NCBI GenBank assembly: GCA_030248225.1
Contig: JASANE010000706.1
Coordinates: forward strand, 1 to 64,000
Direction of reading: 5' to 3'
Length of the DNA: 64,000 nt
DNA from: Trileptium ribeirensis
Taxonomy: Eukaryota; Nematoda; Enoplea; Enoplida; Thoracostomopsidae
Under the pieces are notes generated by a model. It worked only from the letters and a program-made list of their open reading frames with translations. It did no database searches and was not told the origin of the DNA. Below are positions 24,100-34,800 of this stretch, one piece after another; position 1 is the stretch's first letter; every line of letters starts with the position of its first letter. Both the position numbers and the translations under genes were made by a program.

Positions 24100-24290
24100 T
24101 AATAGAAAGTGCCGCGGCAGGAGCATTCGAAGCCCACTAATATTTCGGTGTCTGAGCCCACCCTCAAATACAATATGTATAAAGAACGGTGTCCGAAGCC
24201 GCCAATGCAACAGTATTGACAACAGGGTCCGAGCCCCCATATAGTAAATATGTAATACGTTTTTCATTTTTTAATCAGACACGAGGTCCC
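24100..24290. repeat. GC-richer decayed repeat related to the 37.6-kb segment
   Basis: GGTGTCYGAGCC-like words recur about every 55-60 bp (near 24150, 24190 and 24228), separated by AATATGTATAAAGAAC or AAATATGTAATA. The same AATATGTAATAAAGAAC word next to CCGGAGCC occurs at 37690-37790, so both places probably carry the same element. Confidence 0.45.
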
Positions 24291-25077
24291 TTGATACCCA
24301 TGGTTCCCCTAGGCGGGTAGGGGTGGTGGTCGCGGCCGGGCGAATACATTATACAATAGTATTCAAATAATGCACATTTTCTTTTGTTTTAACATCAGCA
24401 AAGAGTTTTTCGTTTTCTGATTGTAACGACCAGTTTACTGTTGAAACGAAACGTAAGAGAATAAATCTAACCTGCCGCTTCACCATGAAAAGCAGCTATG
24501 TGGATATTTTTTACAACTCGTATTATCGAATAATGCAACGTATCATCACTGTCAATCTGAGACCAAATATCTATTTACGACTATAGTTCTGGAATTTTAG
24601 ACTCAGTTTCTCAGAATGTCTGCGGAAGCAAAGAGTATTATATAATATCTTTTACAAATTTAAGCTGATACTTATTCCAATACGTTAGAAAAATATTCCT
24701 TATAATTTTTTAATATTTTCCTAGCCTACTCGGATCAGAAAATAAATACTTTAATATTGATATTATAAAATTTTTTTCTGTCTTAAAGTTTTAACACAAA
24801 ATCGTGTTAAATATTAAGACAAAGAAACGTTCGAAATAGCCTAAGCAAAATCATTTATGCTAAAAGGAAATTTTTTTCTGATTTTAGTTGTTCAAGCACA
24901 ATCCACCGTATTGTAGGATGACGCAAACTACAATAACATCAGAGTTTAATGGCTATAAAATGTCAAGTGAAGCAATTTTATATAATGCACACAACGGATT
25001 AGACGCACATACCTGAAATTAAGCACCTGGATTCATTTAGCAACTTGATAATGAGGTCATAGGGAACGAGTATGATC
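24291..25077. other. No gene seen
   Basis: AT-rich apart from a short G-rich patch at 24305-24345 (GGCGGGTAGGGGTGGTGGTC). Confidence 0.45.
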
Positions 25078-25936
25078 TTTCTCTGCAATCCAAAGTGAGC
25101 CGATGTTAGATGTTACAAGTGTATGCAAAACTATATGACTCATTTCTGGTGTTCGAGCTCACAGCTTTGGGGTGGAACCGATAGCGCTCCTGTATGAATA
25201 GCTGAGAATGCCTAAAGAAAAAGATTAAATAATTCCCTGAGTTCTAGTGTCAACCGGTGTTACAAGATGTTACAAGTGTATGCAACACTATATGCATACA
25301 TGTCGGCAGGGGGGGTAGGGGGTAACCCCTCTGAGATCCGGATCCCCCCCGAAGGCCGAAAAGCCAGGGGGTAACCCCCCAAAGGGCCAGAATATGAGCT
25401 CGAAAAATTAGGTAACAAAGTCCTCACGACTAACCGCCTAGGAGAATTTAGCCGACCAGGGGGACTTGCCACCTGGAATGGCCACAACCCCCCCCCCCCC
25501 CCGTGGCATGACCGAATGCCGACATGTATGACTATATGACTCATTTCTGATGGTCGAGCTCACAGCTTTGAGGTGGAACCGATAGCGCTCCCGTATAAAT
25601 AGCTGAGAAGGGATAAAGACAAAAGTGTTCCGTGACAACCAACACAGGCTTACACTAGAACTTAGGGAATTATTTAATCTTTTTCTTTAGGCATTCCCAG
25701 CTATTCATACAGGAGCGCTATCAGTTCCACCCCAAAGCTGTGAGCTCGAACACCAGAAATGAGTCATATAGTGTTGCATACACTTGTAACATCTAACATC
25801 AATTCACTTTGGATTGCAGAGAAAGAGTGTTCCGATAAAAGTGAGACAGAAGAAAGACAAAAGTGTTCCGTGACAACCAACACCGGTTTACACTAGAACT
25901 CAGGGAATTATTTAATCGTTTTCTTTAGGCATTCTT
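25078..25936. mobile_element. Foldback / MITE-like element with about 180-bp inverted arms
   Basis: The segment 25078-25260 recurs in reverse complement at about 25645-25825 with roughly 95% identity by eye. Inside, 25294-25308 and 25517-25531 form a second inverted pair (CATACATGTCGGCA), enclosing a G/C-homopolymer core. Parts of the arm also recur in direct orientation at 25531-25605, and its outer end recurs at 25852-25936. There is no coding capacity. This is the shape of a non-autonomous foldback DNA element that has been partly duplicated on its right side. I could not define a target-site duplication. Confidence 0.75.
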
Positions 25937-26775
25937 GAAAACGGTCCTAAAATTTATTTAGCGCGCTGAAACTATTAAACAAATAGCCTGCTCCACCCGT
26001 GTAAATATTATACAAAGAAAATGACCACCACAAATTTTATGAAGTTAACGTGGGTGACTTCACGCCAAGCGCAGGACCCAACCATTTTTGCAATATTATG
26101 TATAGCGTTACATTTGGAAAATAAGGAATTGTTTCTTATTGTGTGAAATAAGAAACATATTATCCAGCCATCGAATATGTATCAGTATATATATGTTTAA
26201 AATGTATTTAGACATATACGTATGCAATATCACCACAAGCTGCGTTGTGTTATTGATCAGAAACCAGAACGCCCTGGCTCAGGTCTGAAAATATATATAG
26301 CTTCTGGTGAGGCGAAAGTCTCAATGAAATATCACTTGCTATTAACGCTAATTATTGTAAATATGGATTGGTTCTGCTTTTACATATCGTCGATGCATCA
26401 AGCTACATAAATTCAGTCGCGGGACACAGAACAATAAAAATAGCAGTAATTATTGATTTCAATGTCGGATAACCACACACATATAATTTTCTTTTATAAA
26501 TTGACAGTATTTATAGTTTAAATCTAGATTATTTAATCATGCTAAAATATGAATATGTCATATATACGGTTGAGACGAATCAACGATATATAATTATATC
26601 CGTCAGGTTGTGCCATTTTTTCACGTTTTGTCCGATTGTTCCTAAATATTAAGCTTTTCTTGAGAACTGTCCACCAATGAAGACAGCTCACATTGTTAAT
26701 TGTTGTATTAACTGAGTTAGCCTACAATGTCTGTTTACACGAGCTCTGTTATTAGCTTGTTTGCAAGGTTCTTTA
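25937..26775. other. No gene seen
   Basis: AT-rich intergenic DNA. The 62-codon frame at 26.2-26.4 kb has no motif I recognise. Confidence 0.45.
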
Positions 26776-26862
26776 AGGAACCGAGCAATAGCTCCCGAAT
26801 AATCCATCGGCTTGCGTACGCCGCTCTCACCCGTAGATCCCGGGTTCGATCCCTGGTGCCAT
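26776..26862 (+). repeat. tRNA-like element (class II tRNA-derived SINE head)
   Basis: 26842-26856 is a textbook B box and T arm: CCGGG, loop TTCGATC, CCTGG with one G-U pair. Upstream, a worn A box (AACCGAGCAATAGCTCC) and a CGGC/GCCG anticodon-like stem sit at the right distances. The acceptor arms do not pair, so a working tRNA gene is unlikely. The flank TGGTGCC...TTGAGTTT links it to the copy at 22.4 kb. Confidence 0.5.
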
Positions 26863-27430
26863 CTTGAGTTTCTTAAACGTTGCATGACAGACAAATCATT
26901 TCGGGCGATAAACTTTAAAGCTAACGGACACAGTAATGTTTTGATCATATGAGACCGTCTAATTCACGTGTATTGTCTGCTCACGAAACAATAATGGCTC
27001 ACATATCAGTTAATATTGAAAGCAAAATAATATGTGCTTACCGTAGTCTGTGTCGTCATAATGGAAATTTGTCAAGCTAACCAATGTTTAGTAATGCACA
27101 TATGTATTGAGGGTAACAAAATTGCACATGGTCAATATTTAAGACATACTTTGCTTGCTATGAAAAGGATTGCGGTACAGTCTCTGCATAGTTTCTAAAC
27201 AAATGCTTTTTGAAGGCAGGTGTATCTGAGTCTATCCGTATATGAACTCATGGACTCCAACAATTACTTTCGATGGAGTATCCGTTGCACAACCCTTCGC
27301 TGTAAATCATCTAGGACAAAACATGACTATTAAAATTTTTGATACTGCTCCTTTTCTCTTAGGATAGATAATTATCATAACTGTATTTATACAAAATTGT
27401 CAGTGTGGTTTTGTAAGCAGATACGAACTG
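26863..27430. other. No gene seen
   Basis: AT-rich intergenic DNA. Confidence 0.45.
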
Positions 27431-27498
27431 AAGCGGAAACGATACGTAAGCGAAAGTAAACAAAAGCGGAAGCGATACGTAAGCGGAAGTAAACAAAA
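27431..27498. repeat. Short tandem repeat, 34 bp x 2
   Basis: AAGCGGAARCGATACGTAAG followed by CGRAAGTAAACAAA occurs twice back to back. The DNA that follows (to 27.8 kb) is more GC-rich and could be part of an old LTR, but I see no paired LTR. Confidence 0.8.
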
Positions 27499-28080
27499 TG
27501 ACTTTATTGAAGTAACGCACAAGTAACTGATAACATGAACTGGACTGAATAGTAGGAAGCAAAACTGAAGTGGGTCGAGAACCTAAAGTTTCTAAGGCTT
27601 TATATAGTACAGAGATCATGCCACCGAATCTTCTAGACTCCCACGCGTTTTCTTCTGACGTGTTCTCCACCTGCGTCCAGAATCTTCTTTGTCGACGTGT
27701 CGCTGAGCTCTGTCACGTGAAAGGTATCAACGTCGCCGAGCGGGGATTATTGCGGCGAGATCTGGGGACGATAGCATGTGCTTACAGCTTTTCTTAGACA
27801 GCGCATCGTCTTTATGGTAGTTTTAATTCGCATTATCATCTGACACAGAATCGTTACAATTATGTCAAAAGCATGTTGTTAAAGCGCAAATTTTCTATAA
27901 TAATTTGATGTTCATGTGATTTATGTCACTTTGTTAAACTCTTAAACACAGCTCCTGTCAGAGATGCACTGCGTGATACTATTTGAGGTTTTATTTCATT
28001 GTACGTTGCCGATGCGTGTAATAACACAGTCTCATAATTGTGTACCTAGTTAAATCTATTTTCAAGTAAATATTTCTGCC
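27499..28080. other. No gene supported
   Basis: Overlapping frames of 75-103 codons on both strands around 27.4-27.8 kb lack motifs, and neither strand stands out. I do not call a gene. Confidence 0.35.
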
Positions 28081-28258
28081 ACAGAGAATCCAAAGCTCCA
28101 ACACACCACGGCAAAACGACCACACACGCAAACAAACACCACAATCACCAGAGAAACACACAGAACACGCCTTCAAGCAAAACAAACACATACCAGACAA
28201 GACAGAAGTCACCGCCACACTACCAAACGACCCCCCAACCCCAGTCAGAAAAAACGGA
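28081..28258. other. T-poor, A/C-rich tract left of the transposase
   Basis: About 180 bp with very few T on the + strand, made of words such as CAAACAAACACCACAATCAC. It resembles the much longer T-free tract at 61.7 kb. The following 300 bp (to about 28560) are GC-rich with many short purine and C runs. Neither part looks like the surrounding host DNA. Confidence 0.6.
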
Positions 28259-28831
28259 AGTAAATATTTACTGCGCTACAGATTAGATTTGATCCAATTT
28301 TTAGCCCCCTCTACACTAACAACACTGAGATCGGCAATATAGCGACCCATACTACGCCACAAAGGGGATAAAAAAGAGGCGAAGTGTCCATAAAAACACG
28401 CAAGAGAAAGTTAACATTGCCAAATTTTAAGAAACCTAAGGACCCCTAAAATGCCGTAAACAATGGAGGAAAAATCAAAAGACCCCATTTGGAAAAGACG
28501 GGAAAGGGTAAGCCACCCCTGGGGAGGGAACGGATAACAAAAGGGACGGGCCGGGTACGTGCCAACCTTTTCCCAGGTTTACATAAATGAGAAAAGAGCG
28601 GGGGCTCATGGACAATGTCCCCCCCAGCCTTCATTGGGGTGGAAATACTCCATGAGAGTATATTTTGGGGATATTGTCCAAGAGGTTTTTCTAGGTTTTT
28701 TGGGCACTGTTATTCCAGGTAATGTCTTGGACTTATTATTATAGTAAAATAATTCTCACAGTAGATAAATTCACATAAAACTCACACAATAGTTCACGTA
28801 ATAACGCAATAATTATCACAGTAGGTAGTTA

Positions 28832-28895
28832 AGTATTTACAAGTTAGTTCTCACGACACAATTAGTATTTACAACTTAGTTCTCACGACACAATT
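28832..28895. repeat. 32-bp direct repeat upstream of the transposase promoter
   Basis: AGTATTTACAASTTAGTTCT followed by CACGACACAATT occurs at 28832 and 28864, directly adjacent and with one difference. It lies just upstream of the TATA box and could hold a binding site. Confidence 0.9.
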
Positions 28896-28908
28896 ACCTC
28901 TTTTCTTC

Positions 28909-28947
28909 TATAAAAGGAGGACACTCTCCTCCAGTTCATCATTCAAG
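28909..28947 (+). promoter_or_regulatory. TATA box and short leader of the transposase gene
   Basis: TATAAAAGG at 28909-28917 lies 31 bp before the ATG at 28948. A hairpin GGAGGA-CACTC-TCCTCC starts right after it. A transcript starting about 25-30 bp downstream of this TATA box would begin almost at the start codon. Confidence 0.55.
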
Positions 28948-29838
28948 ATGTTTCGCAACGAAGTGCTGCCGCTGATCGATGACAACGAGAAAGCTATTCG
29001 CTGGATGCAACAGAAGCGCCTGCTGGCAAACGCGATGCAGTGCAAGTCTTGCAGTAGCATTATGAACTGGACAAGGTACGCCAAAACGAAGGACGGCTGG
29101 GCATGGTGCCAGAACAAGGACTGTCCTAAGTTCAAAAGCACAACGACTATCCGAAATGGCAGTTTCTTTGCCAACTCCAACGTAGGTCTTCCACAATGGA
29201 TACACGTGCTCTACTTGTGGGCAATCGAGGAATCAGAGAAGAACGTCATGGAGCAGGTCGGGCTGTCAAGCAAAACGGTGGTAGACGCGTTTGCATCTTT
29301 CCGAGAAATATGTTCTCGTTATCTTCAGGCCAACCCAATCCAGCTTGGTGGGCCGGGGGTGGTGGTTGAGATCGACGAATCGTGCTTCAGCCACAAGCAA
29401 AAGTACCACCGGGTGCGTGCGCCTCATACGCAGATATGGGTTTTCGGTATGGTGGACACGAGTCACGAACCTGCCGTTGGATTTATGAAAATGGTGGTAC
29501 GCCGTGATGCCGCTACCCTGCTGCCGATCATACGCAACGTGGCTCTTCCAGGCACAATAATTCATTCGGACGAATGGCGGGCGTACCGTGGCATCGCAGA
29601 AATGGGCCTGACCCACCGGACGGTAAACCACAGCGTCAACTTCGTAGAACCCAATGGTGTGCACACACAGCACATCGAGTCCTACTGGAACAAGCACAAG
29701 CGTCGCATCAAGGCCATGGCTGGTTGCAAACGAGACTTCCTGCATTGGTACCTGCAGGAGTTCATGTGGAGGGATAGGTTTCACCATGCACCCTTCGAGT
29801 CTATATGCCAGCACATCGCCGATTTATATTCTTTTTGA
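28948..29838 (+). CDS. ISXO2-like (IS1595/Merlin) DDE transposase
   Basis: Intact 296-residue protein. Residues about 31-55 form a zinc ribbon (CKSC ... WCQNKDC), then a helix-turn-helix-like part (NVMEQVGLSSKTVVD). The catalytic core has Asp143 (VEIDESCF), Asp208 (IHSDEWRAY) and Glu244 (HIESYW), with 35 residues between the last two, the spacing of IS1595/Merlin enzymes; HSVNFV before the Glu is also typical. It would cut and paste its own element. The ATG at 28948 is the first in frame and follows a TATA box. The gene is about 50-55% GC in AT-rich surroundings, so recent arrival by transfer or contamination are both possible. No frameshift or stop is seen. Confidence 0.92.
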   Translation: MFRNEVLPLIDDNEKAIRWMQQKRLLANAMQCKSCSSIMNWTRYAKTKDGWAWCQNKDCPKFKSTTTIRNGSFFANSNVGLPQWIHVLYLWAIEESEKNVMEQVGLSSKTVVDAFASFREICSRYLQANPIQLGGPGVVVEIDESCFSHKQKYHRVRAPHTQIWVFGMVDTSHEPAVGFMKMVVRRDAATLLPIIRNVALPGTIIHSDEWRAYRGIAEMGLTHRTVNHSVNFVEPNGVHTQHIESYWNKHKRRIKAMAGCKRDFLHWYLQEFMWRDRFHHAPFESICQHIADLYSF

Positions 29839-29926
29839 AGCAAATACAGCTCCTTGTATCAAAACATCCCTCTCAAGGGCTACTAAATGAGGTTGGTGAA
29901 CTTGGGGAGGAAAATGTCCAGGAGCT

Positions 29927-30660
29927 CACATTTGGGGGAAAATGCCCCGGGGCCCCACTTGGGGGGGGGGGAGGGCCTCCACAAGAGCCGCACGGCGCGC
30001 CCCACCCCCCCCCCGACAAGGAACCAAGATTTCTACACGCGGGGGAGCAACGACGAGGGCCCACCACCCCCTAGAACCAAAGAATAAAGAGCGGCCCCAC
30101 AACACCTCCCCCCCTGCGGGCAGCAAACCTCACTTAAATACACGCCTCCACCCGAGCCCACACCTCCTTTATTCGGCGGAACAAACCGAAACAGAGACAC
30201 AGCGCCCCTATAACGCACCATTCTCTTCTTTTGCATGCGAAGACCGTCATGAATGCCAAAAATCCACCACCCAATGGACCTCTATATGGCTATAAATCTG
30301 GTCCCTCCTATATGCATATCAAAACCAACTACAAATACAGAAACTCTTTAAGCTTGCAACTACCACTGGTCATATACAGAAAATGAAAAACAGCCCCAAA
30401 AAATCTGCCGCGGGAGCAAAAACGAAAACATCATCATGGAATGATATAATTCCCACACCAAGATGCGGCAGAAATACTTTTCTTGCCAAATTAAATAAGC
30501 TAAATTAAACATCTTGGAAAGCCATTACACTCGCATAACGAAAATCTGCACTAAACAGGAACTTTGTAGGAGCTCTCAACCCTCAAAAGTGGGGGGGCCC
30601 TTAAACCACCCTCAGCCCCACCTCCCACATTCCCCCACCACCGGAGCCCGCAAACCAGGC
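29927..30660. other. GC/homopolymer-rich low-quality-looking tract right of the transposase
   Basis: Long G and C runs (for example near 29955-29966 and 30003-30014) and A/C-rich words with little T. Overlapping frames on all strands are driven by composition and encode P-, G- and R-rich nonsense. I see no gene. Confidence 0.55.
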
Positions 30661-31256
30661 CCGAGCCGGCTCTAAAATTTTTCGATCATTCGCTCGTCTA
30701 GTATGGTGGCTCAAATTCACGGCGGACCATTTGTTTCGCAGGAAATGTGGACCATTTTCAATGCGGTAGATATAAAAGAGGTTTTTCAACGAATCATCTA
30801 ACACTGACAATCTTTATTACAGAAACTATGATTTTGGTTAACACGCAGCCATTATAAAAGTATGTTCCTCTTCTGGTGTACCAGAATATACCAGGGTTGT
30901 CCTCATCGGATCATTAAGACTTATTACAGGCCAAACCCTAAATTCAAAATTACTTTCCATGAAATTTAAGAGAATATTCTTGATCTAACTAAGCCTTATA
31001 TTTTGGGATAAAAATAATTCTTTAAAATTACAAGAAATAGTTCCGGCGGTGAAAAAATCAAACAATATTCTCTTAAATTCAATGGTAAGTATTTGCGCAT
31101 CCGCCCATGTTTTGCTTTCAATGATGTCCGGTGCATTATCAACTGCATCAAAGCTTGCCATTGCTAGAATTCAAATAATGTGTCGTGTCATATCGTGTTT
31201 TTTAAACTTTTAAATGTTTCAAATGGTGATCCTCATTGGTACTGCTGTGCGTGACT
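30661..31256. other. No gene seen
   Basis: Returns to host-like AT-rich DNA. GATATAAAAGAGG at about 30768 is TATA-like but leads to no ORF. Confidence 0.4.
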
Positions 31257-32304
31257 ATATCAGGCGTACCAATCAAAATACCACATACCGAGGACGTGAT
31301 ATCTGGGAATGCTAATCGAGGTTGTCGTTTAACCACGTTAAAAGCTTGATTTTCTGACAATATCAGGCGTACCAATCAAAATACCACATACCGAGGACGT
31401 GATATCCGGGAATGCTGATCGAGGTTGTCGTTTAACCATGTTAAAAACTTGATTTTCTGACAATATCAGGCATACCAATCAAAATTCCACATACCGAGGA
31501 CGTGATATCCGGGAATGCTGATCGAGGTTGTCGTTTAACCACATTAAAAACTTGATTTTCTGACAATATCAGGCGTACCAATCAAAATACCACATACCGA
31601 GGACGTGATATCCGGGAATGCTAATCGAGGTTGTCGTTTAACCACGTTAAAAACTTGATTTTCTGACAATATCAGGCGTACCAATCAAAATACCACATGC
31701 CGAGGACGTGATATCCGGGAATGCTAATCGAGGTTGTCGTTTAACCACGTTAAAAACTTGATTTTCTGACAATATCAGGCGTACCAATCAAAATACCACA
31801 TACCGAGGACGTGATATCCGGGAATGCTGATCGAGGTTGTCGTTTAACCACGTTAAAAACTTGATTTTCTGACAATATCAGGCGTACCAATCAAAATACC
31901 ACATACCGAGGACGTGATATCCGGGAATGCTAATCGAGGTGGTCGTTTAACCACGTTAAAAACTTGATTTTCTGACAATATCAGGCGTACCAATCAAAAT
32001 AGCACATACTGGGGACGTGATATCCGGGAATGCTGATCGAGGTTGTCGTTTAACCACGTTAAAAACTTGATTTTCTGACAATATCAGGCGTACCAATCAA
32101 AATACCACATACCGAGGACGTGATATCCGGGAATGCTGATCGAGGTTGTCGTTTAACCACATCGAGGTTGTCGTTTAACCACGTTAAAAACTTGATTTTC
32201 TGACACTATCAGGCGTACCAATCAAAATACCACATACCGGGGACGTGATATCCGGGAATGCTGATCGAGGTTGTCGCTAAACCACGTTAAAAACTGGATT
32301 TTCT
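31257..32304. repeat. Minisatellite, 103 bp x 10
   Basis: CAGGCGTACCAATCAAAATA starts copies at 31261, 31364, 31467, 31570, 31673, 31776, 31879, 31982, 32085 and 32210. The period is exactly 103 bp for nine copies. The tenth is displaced by a 22-bp internal re-duplication of ATCGAGGTTGTCGTTTAACC. Copies differ at only a few positions (such as CTGATC/CTAATC), so the array is young or homogenised. There are no spacers, so it is not a CRISPR array. Confidence 0.97.
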
Positions 32305-33548
32305 CATGAATTATGAACTGCTGCTATAAGAAGTTATGACACTGGTGAAATCAAACAATCTATTTAGTTGGGAAGGACATAATCGTCACTTAGAAAAAAT
32401 ATTTCAGATTTTTATACTGCCGAATTTTCAGCCAAAGGTTGCGCTAAAATACTTAATTTGCAAATCAAAATTGTAATTTAGTACTGGTTCATTTCAAACA
32501 TCGTTGTATTTTGTAACCATAATAAGTAAATACGTTGCGATACGCAATATTATAAAGGTTTTGGATGACATAATCAGTAACCAAATGTCGCAATTCAATG
32601 TATTTTTTCTGTGATTGACACCCTGAATTGCTATGCTACGGTATTAAGTTTCAGCACGCAGTCTTGTTAATTTCAATTGGAAACCGCCGTATAACTCTAC
32701 ACACACTGTATTAATTGGTGTATCCCAGATTACACAAGCTGAAGAGAATAGTAAAAACAAGAGTATTGTGCAGCATGAATTGGCTACCCTGTGCAGATTT
32801 ATATATAACAAACATCTTGATGCAATTGTGTTGCGACGCAACAGATCGGTTTGTTTCTTGATCTCGATATCAAATAAGTATGCTTGTGCGATTATGGGCG
32901 TTTCAGATCACACGCAAACTTTTAGGAAAAGCAAAAATTGCATTGCATACATAATGAATTTGTTGTGAAAGAATTTACAGAATATAAAAGCTTTATTGGT
33001 TGAATTTGACATGTGGAAAGTGCTATTGCGAGCACAAATTATCCAAATCTTTCCGTGTCTCTTACGTTTCAAAGATAATGAGTCTGTTTCTTAATTGGAA
33101 AGCTTCTGCGGCAGTCTAGAACATACCTAGCTAATTTAGATATCTAATTTGTGGCTTTCTTAGCGACGTTATGACGATTTTACATTTGTTAGATATTGTA
33201 GCTTAGCCTAATCATAGCTGGGTGCAAAACAAGCTTTTTAGCAAACTATTTTATCGTTTATATATATTTTTAGTATAAGAGACTATTATTTTTAATGATT
33301 TGAGAATAAACAAATTAAACGAATTTGTTTACTTTGAAGATGCGAAATTAAGTAAATGAATTTGAGGATTAGGCAGTCCTTAAAACGTTTTTATCCTAAT
33401 ATGTAACCTGTTATTAACTGACATTGTACAGAAAGGTACGAGTTGAACCTTTTAATACTCAAATTACGTTGTATATTGCGTAATGATTAATAATAGCAAC
33501 ATGAACAATGCACTGTAACTGAATATTTACAATAAATTAAACGCCCAA
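32305..33548. other. No gene seen
   Basis: AT-rich intergenic DNA with short chance frames on both strands near 32.7-32.9 kb. Confidence 0.45.
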
Positions 33549-33731
33549 TTTCTCTTACGTAGGTCCAGGTCAAATGCGTATGTAAGTAGGATATATATTC
33601 AAATAAATGTAAATCCTAGTTTCTCTTGCGTAGGTCTAGGTGAAATGCGCATGTAAGTAGGATATATATTCAAATAAATGTTAATCCCAGTTTCTCTTGC
33701 GTAGATCTAAGTGAAATGCGTATGAAAGTAG
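33549..33731. repeat. 71-bp tandem array, left copy
   Basis: Units start TTTCTCTTRCGTAG at 33549, 33620 and 33691. The third is cut after GAAAGTAG at 33731 by the LTR. The same 163 bp (33569-33731) stands in front of the second LTR at 37798-37960, and the interrupted unit resumes at 39004. Confidence 0.92.
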
Positions 33732-34775
33732 TGTAGCCTATGTGTTCATAGGGGTGTTTAGTCCCACTGTAGATTACACACGAACTAACAGTTGGTTACT
33801 ACAATATTCCCCAATGCGAGCACCTCGGACTATTTATCTTACGAGCTTAATCCTAAGGCCTTAACATGTAACACTAATAATTCAGACAGTTTATTTCAGA
33901 CACTATAACAAACTATAAACTCTACACACAGTAAAACAAATAAACGGCTGAACCGTAATCGCCTTGATTGCACAGCTTCTGAGGCCGACTGAGGCCCTGA
34001 TCCAGCTGCACAACCGCTTAAATACCCGAGCTATAGGTCTACTCCCAATTTTCTCTTAGTTGATTTCTCTAAGCGATGGAAATTACATAATAAGTTTTCC
34101 AAGTTTCACTCTGGTTCCCCTCCCGTAAAATTCTCTCTTAAACCTAAGTGAATTTTAGTCGTTAGAGAATGAGTTTTTGTGAATTTCCCCGAATTCTTAA
34201 GTATAAACAAAATTTAAGATTTCATCCGAAAATCCAGCAGATACACATACACATATCCGCTAATGTAGGCCTAATGCTTAAGGCACCCAACCCTTACACT
34301 CAAATCCGATATATTTAAATGCTATGCCTTAGGCGCTCATTAAGTCTTTTATTTCTAGTCTCCCTTTAGAAATTCTTCTACACTTAGCTATGTCTTAAAA
34401 TGTTCCTGCGCCCTGTATAAAAATTCCAACACACAAGCAAAATACATTAAGTGAACATAGAAACGTAAACATGACAGAAGGTACTGCATACATACACTAC
34501 GTTCCGACACACAACACATTCATAAACATATTATGTATACACACGTCGCATAGAGATAAACATATACAATACAAACATTTTTATACACATTCACAATCAA
34601 CAACCAAGCACATATTATACAGTATATGCTTGACACAGATAATAAACAATATTTTTAAATAAACGTCCCCATAGTAATATTGCGCATGGGCTAGGTTGGA
34701 CTTCCAAAAATAGAAATTCATGAACATGGATAAAAATCATTTTAATTTAAACATGATAGGGCAAACCACGTCACA
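33732..34775 (-). repeat. LTR (3' LTR of a - strand element)
   Basis: 1044 bp. On the - strand it begins TGTGACGTGG and ends GGCTACA, so it has TG...CA ends. It is a near-identical copy of 37961-39003. Next to it at 34776, on the - strand side, lies a purine-rich tract, as expected before a 3' LTR. Confidence 0.85.
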
Positions 34776-34800
34776 TTATCCCTCTGCTGCACAAAAATTT
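34776..34800 (-). promoter_or_regulatory. Polypurine tract before the 3' LTR
   Basis: Read on the - strand, the DNA running into the LTR ends GCAGCAGAGGGATAA, directly followed by TGTGACG. Such a tract primes plus-strand DNA synthesis in LTR retroelements. The word TTTGAGGACAAA just before it is also common at this place in Ty3/gypsy elements. Confidence 0.6.

Larger units (their letters stand above)
28604..29925 (+). mobile_element. Merlin / IS1016-like DNA transposon (candidate limits)
   Basis: A 23-bp block at 28604-28626 (GCTCATGGACAATGTCC and six more bases) matches the reverse complement of 29903-29925 at 19 of 23 positions. These candidate terminal inverted repeats enclose the transposase, giving a 1.32-kb element, about the size usual for Merlin transposons. 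No clean 8-9 bp target-site duplication is visible, so the ends are provisional. The segment is much more GC-rich than the host. Confidence 0.45.

Noticed and set aside
28559..28744. A small ORF upstream of the transposase
   Set aside because: It falls in the noisy flank and candidate terminal repeat, and has no motif.
29266..29814. A 182-codon - strand frame opposite the transposase
   Set aside because: It is antisense to an intact DDE transposase with all catalytic residues.
31257..32304. CRISPR-like array of ten repeats
   Set aside because: The units are continuous with no unique spacers, and the setting is a eukaryotic genome.
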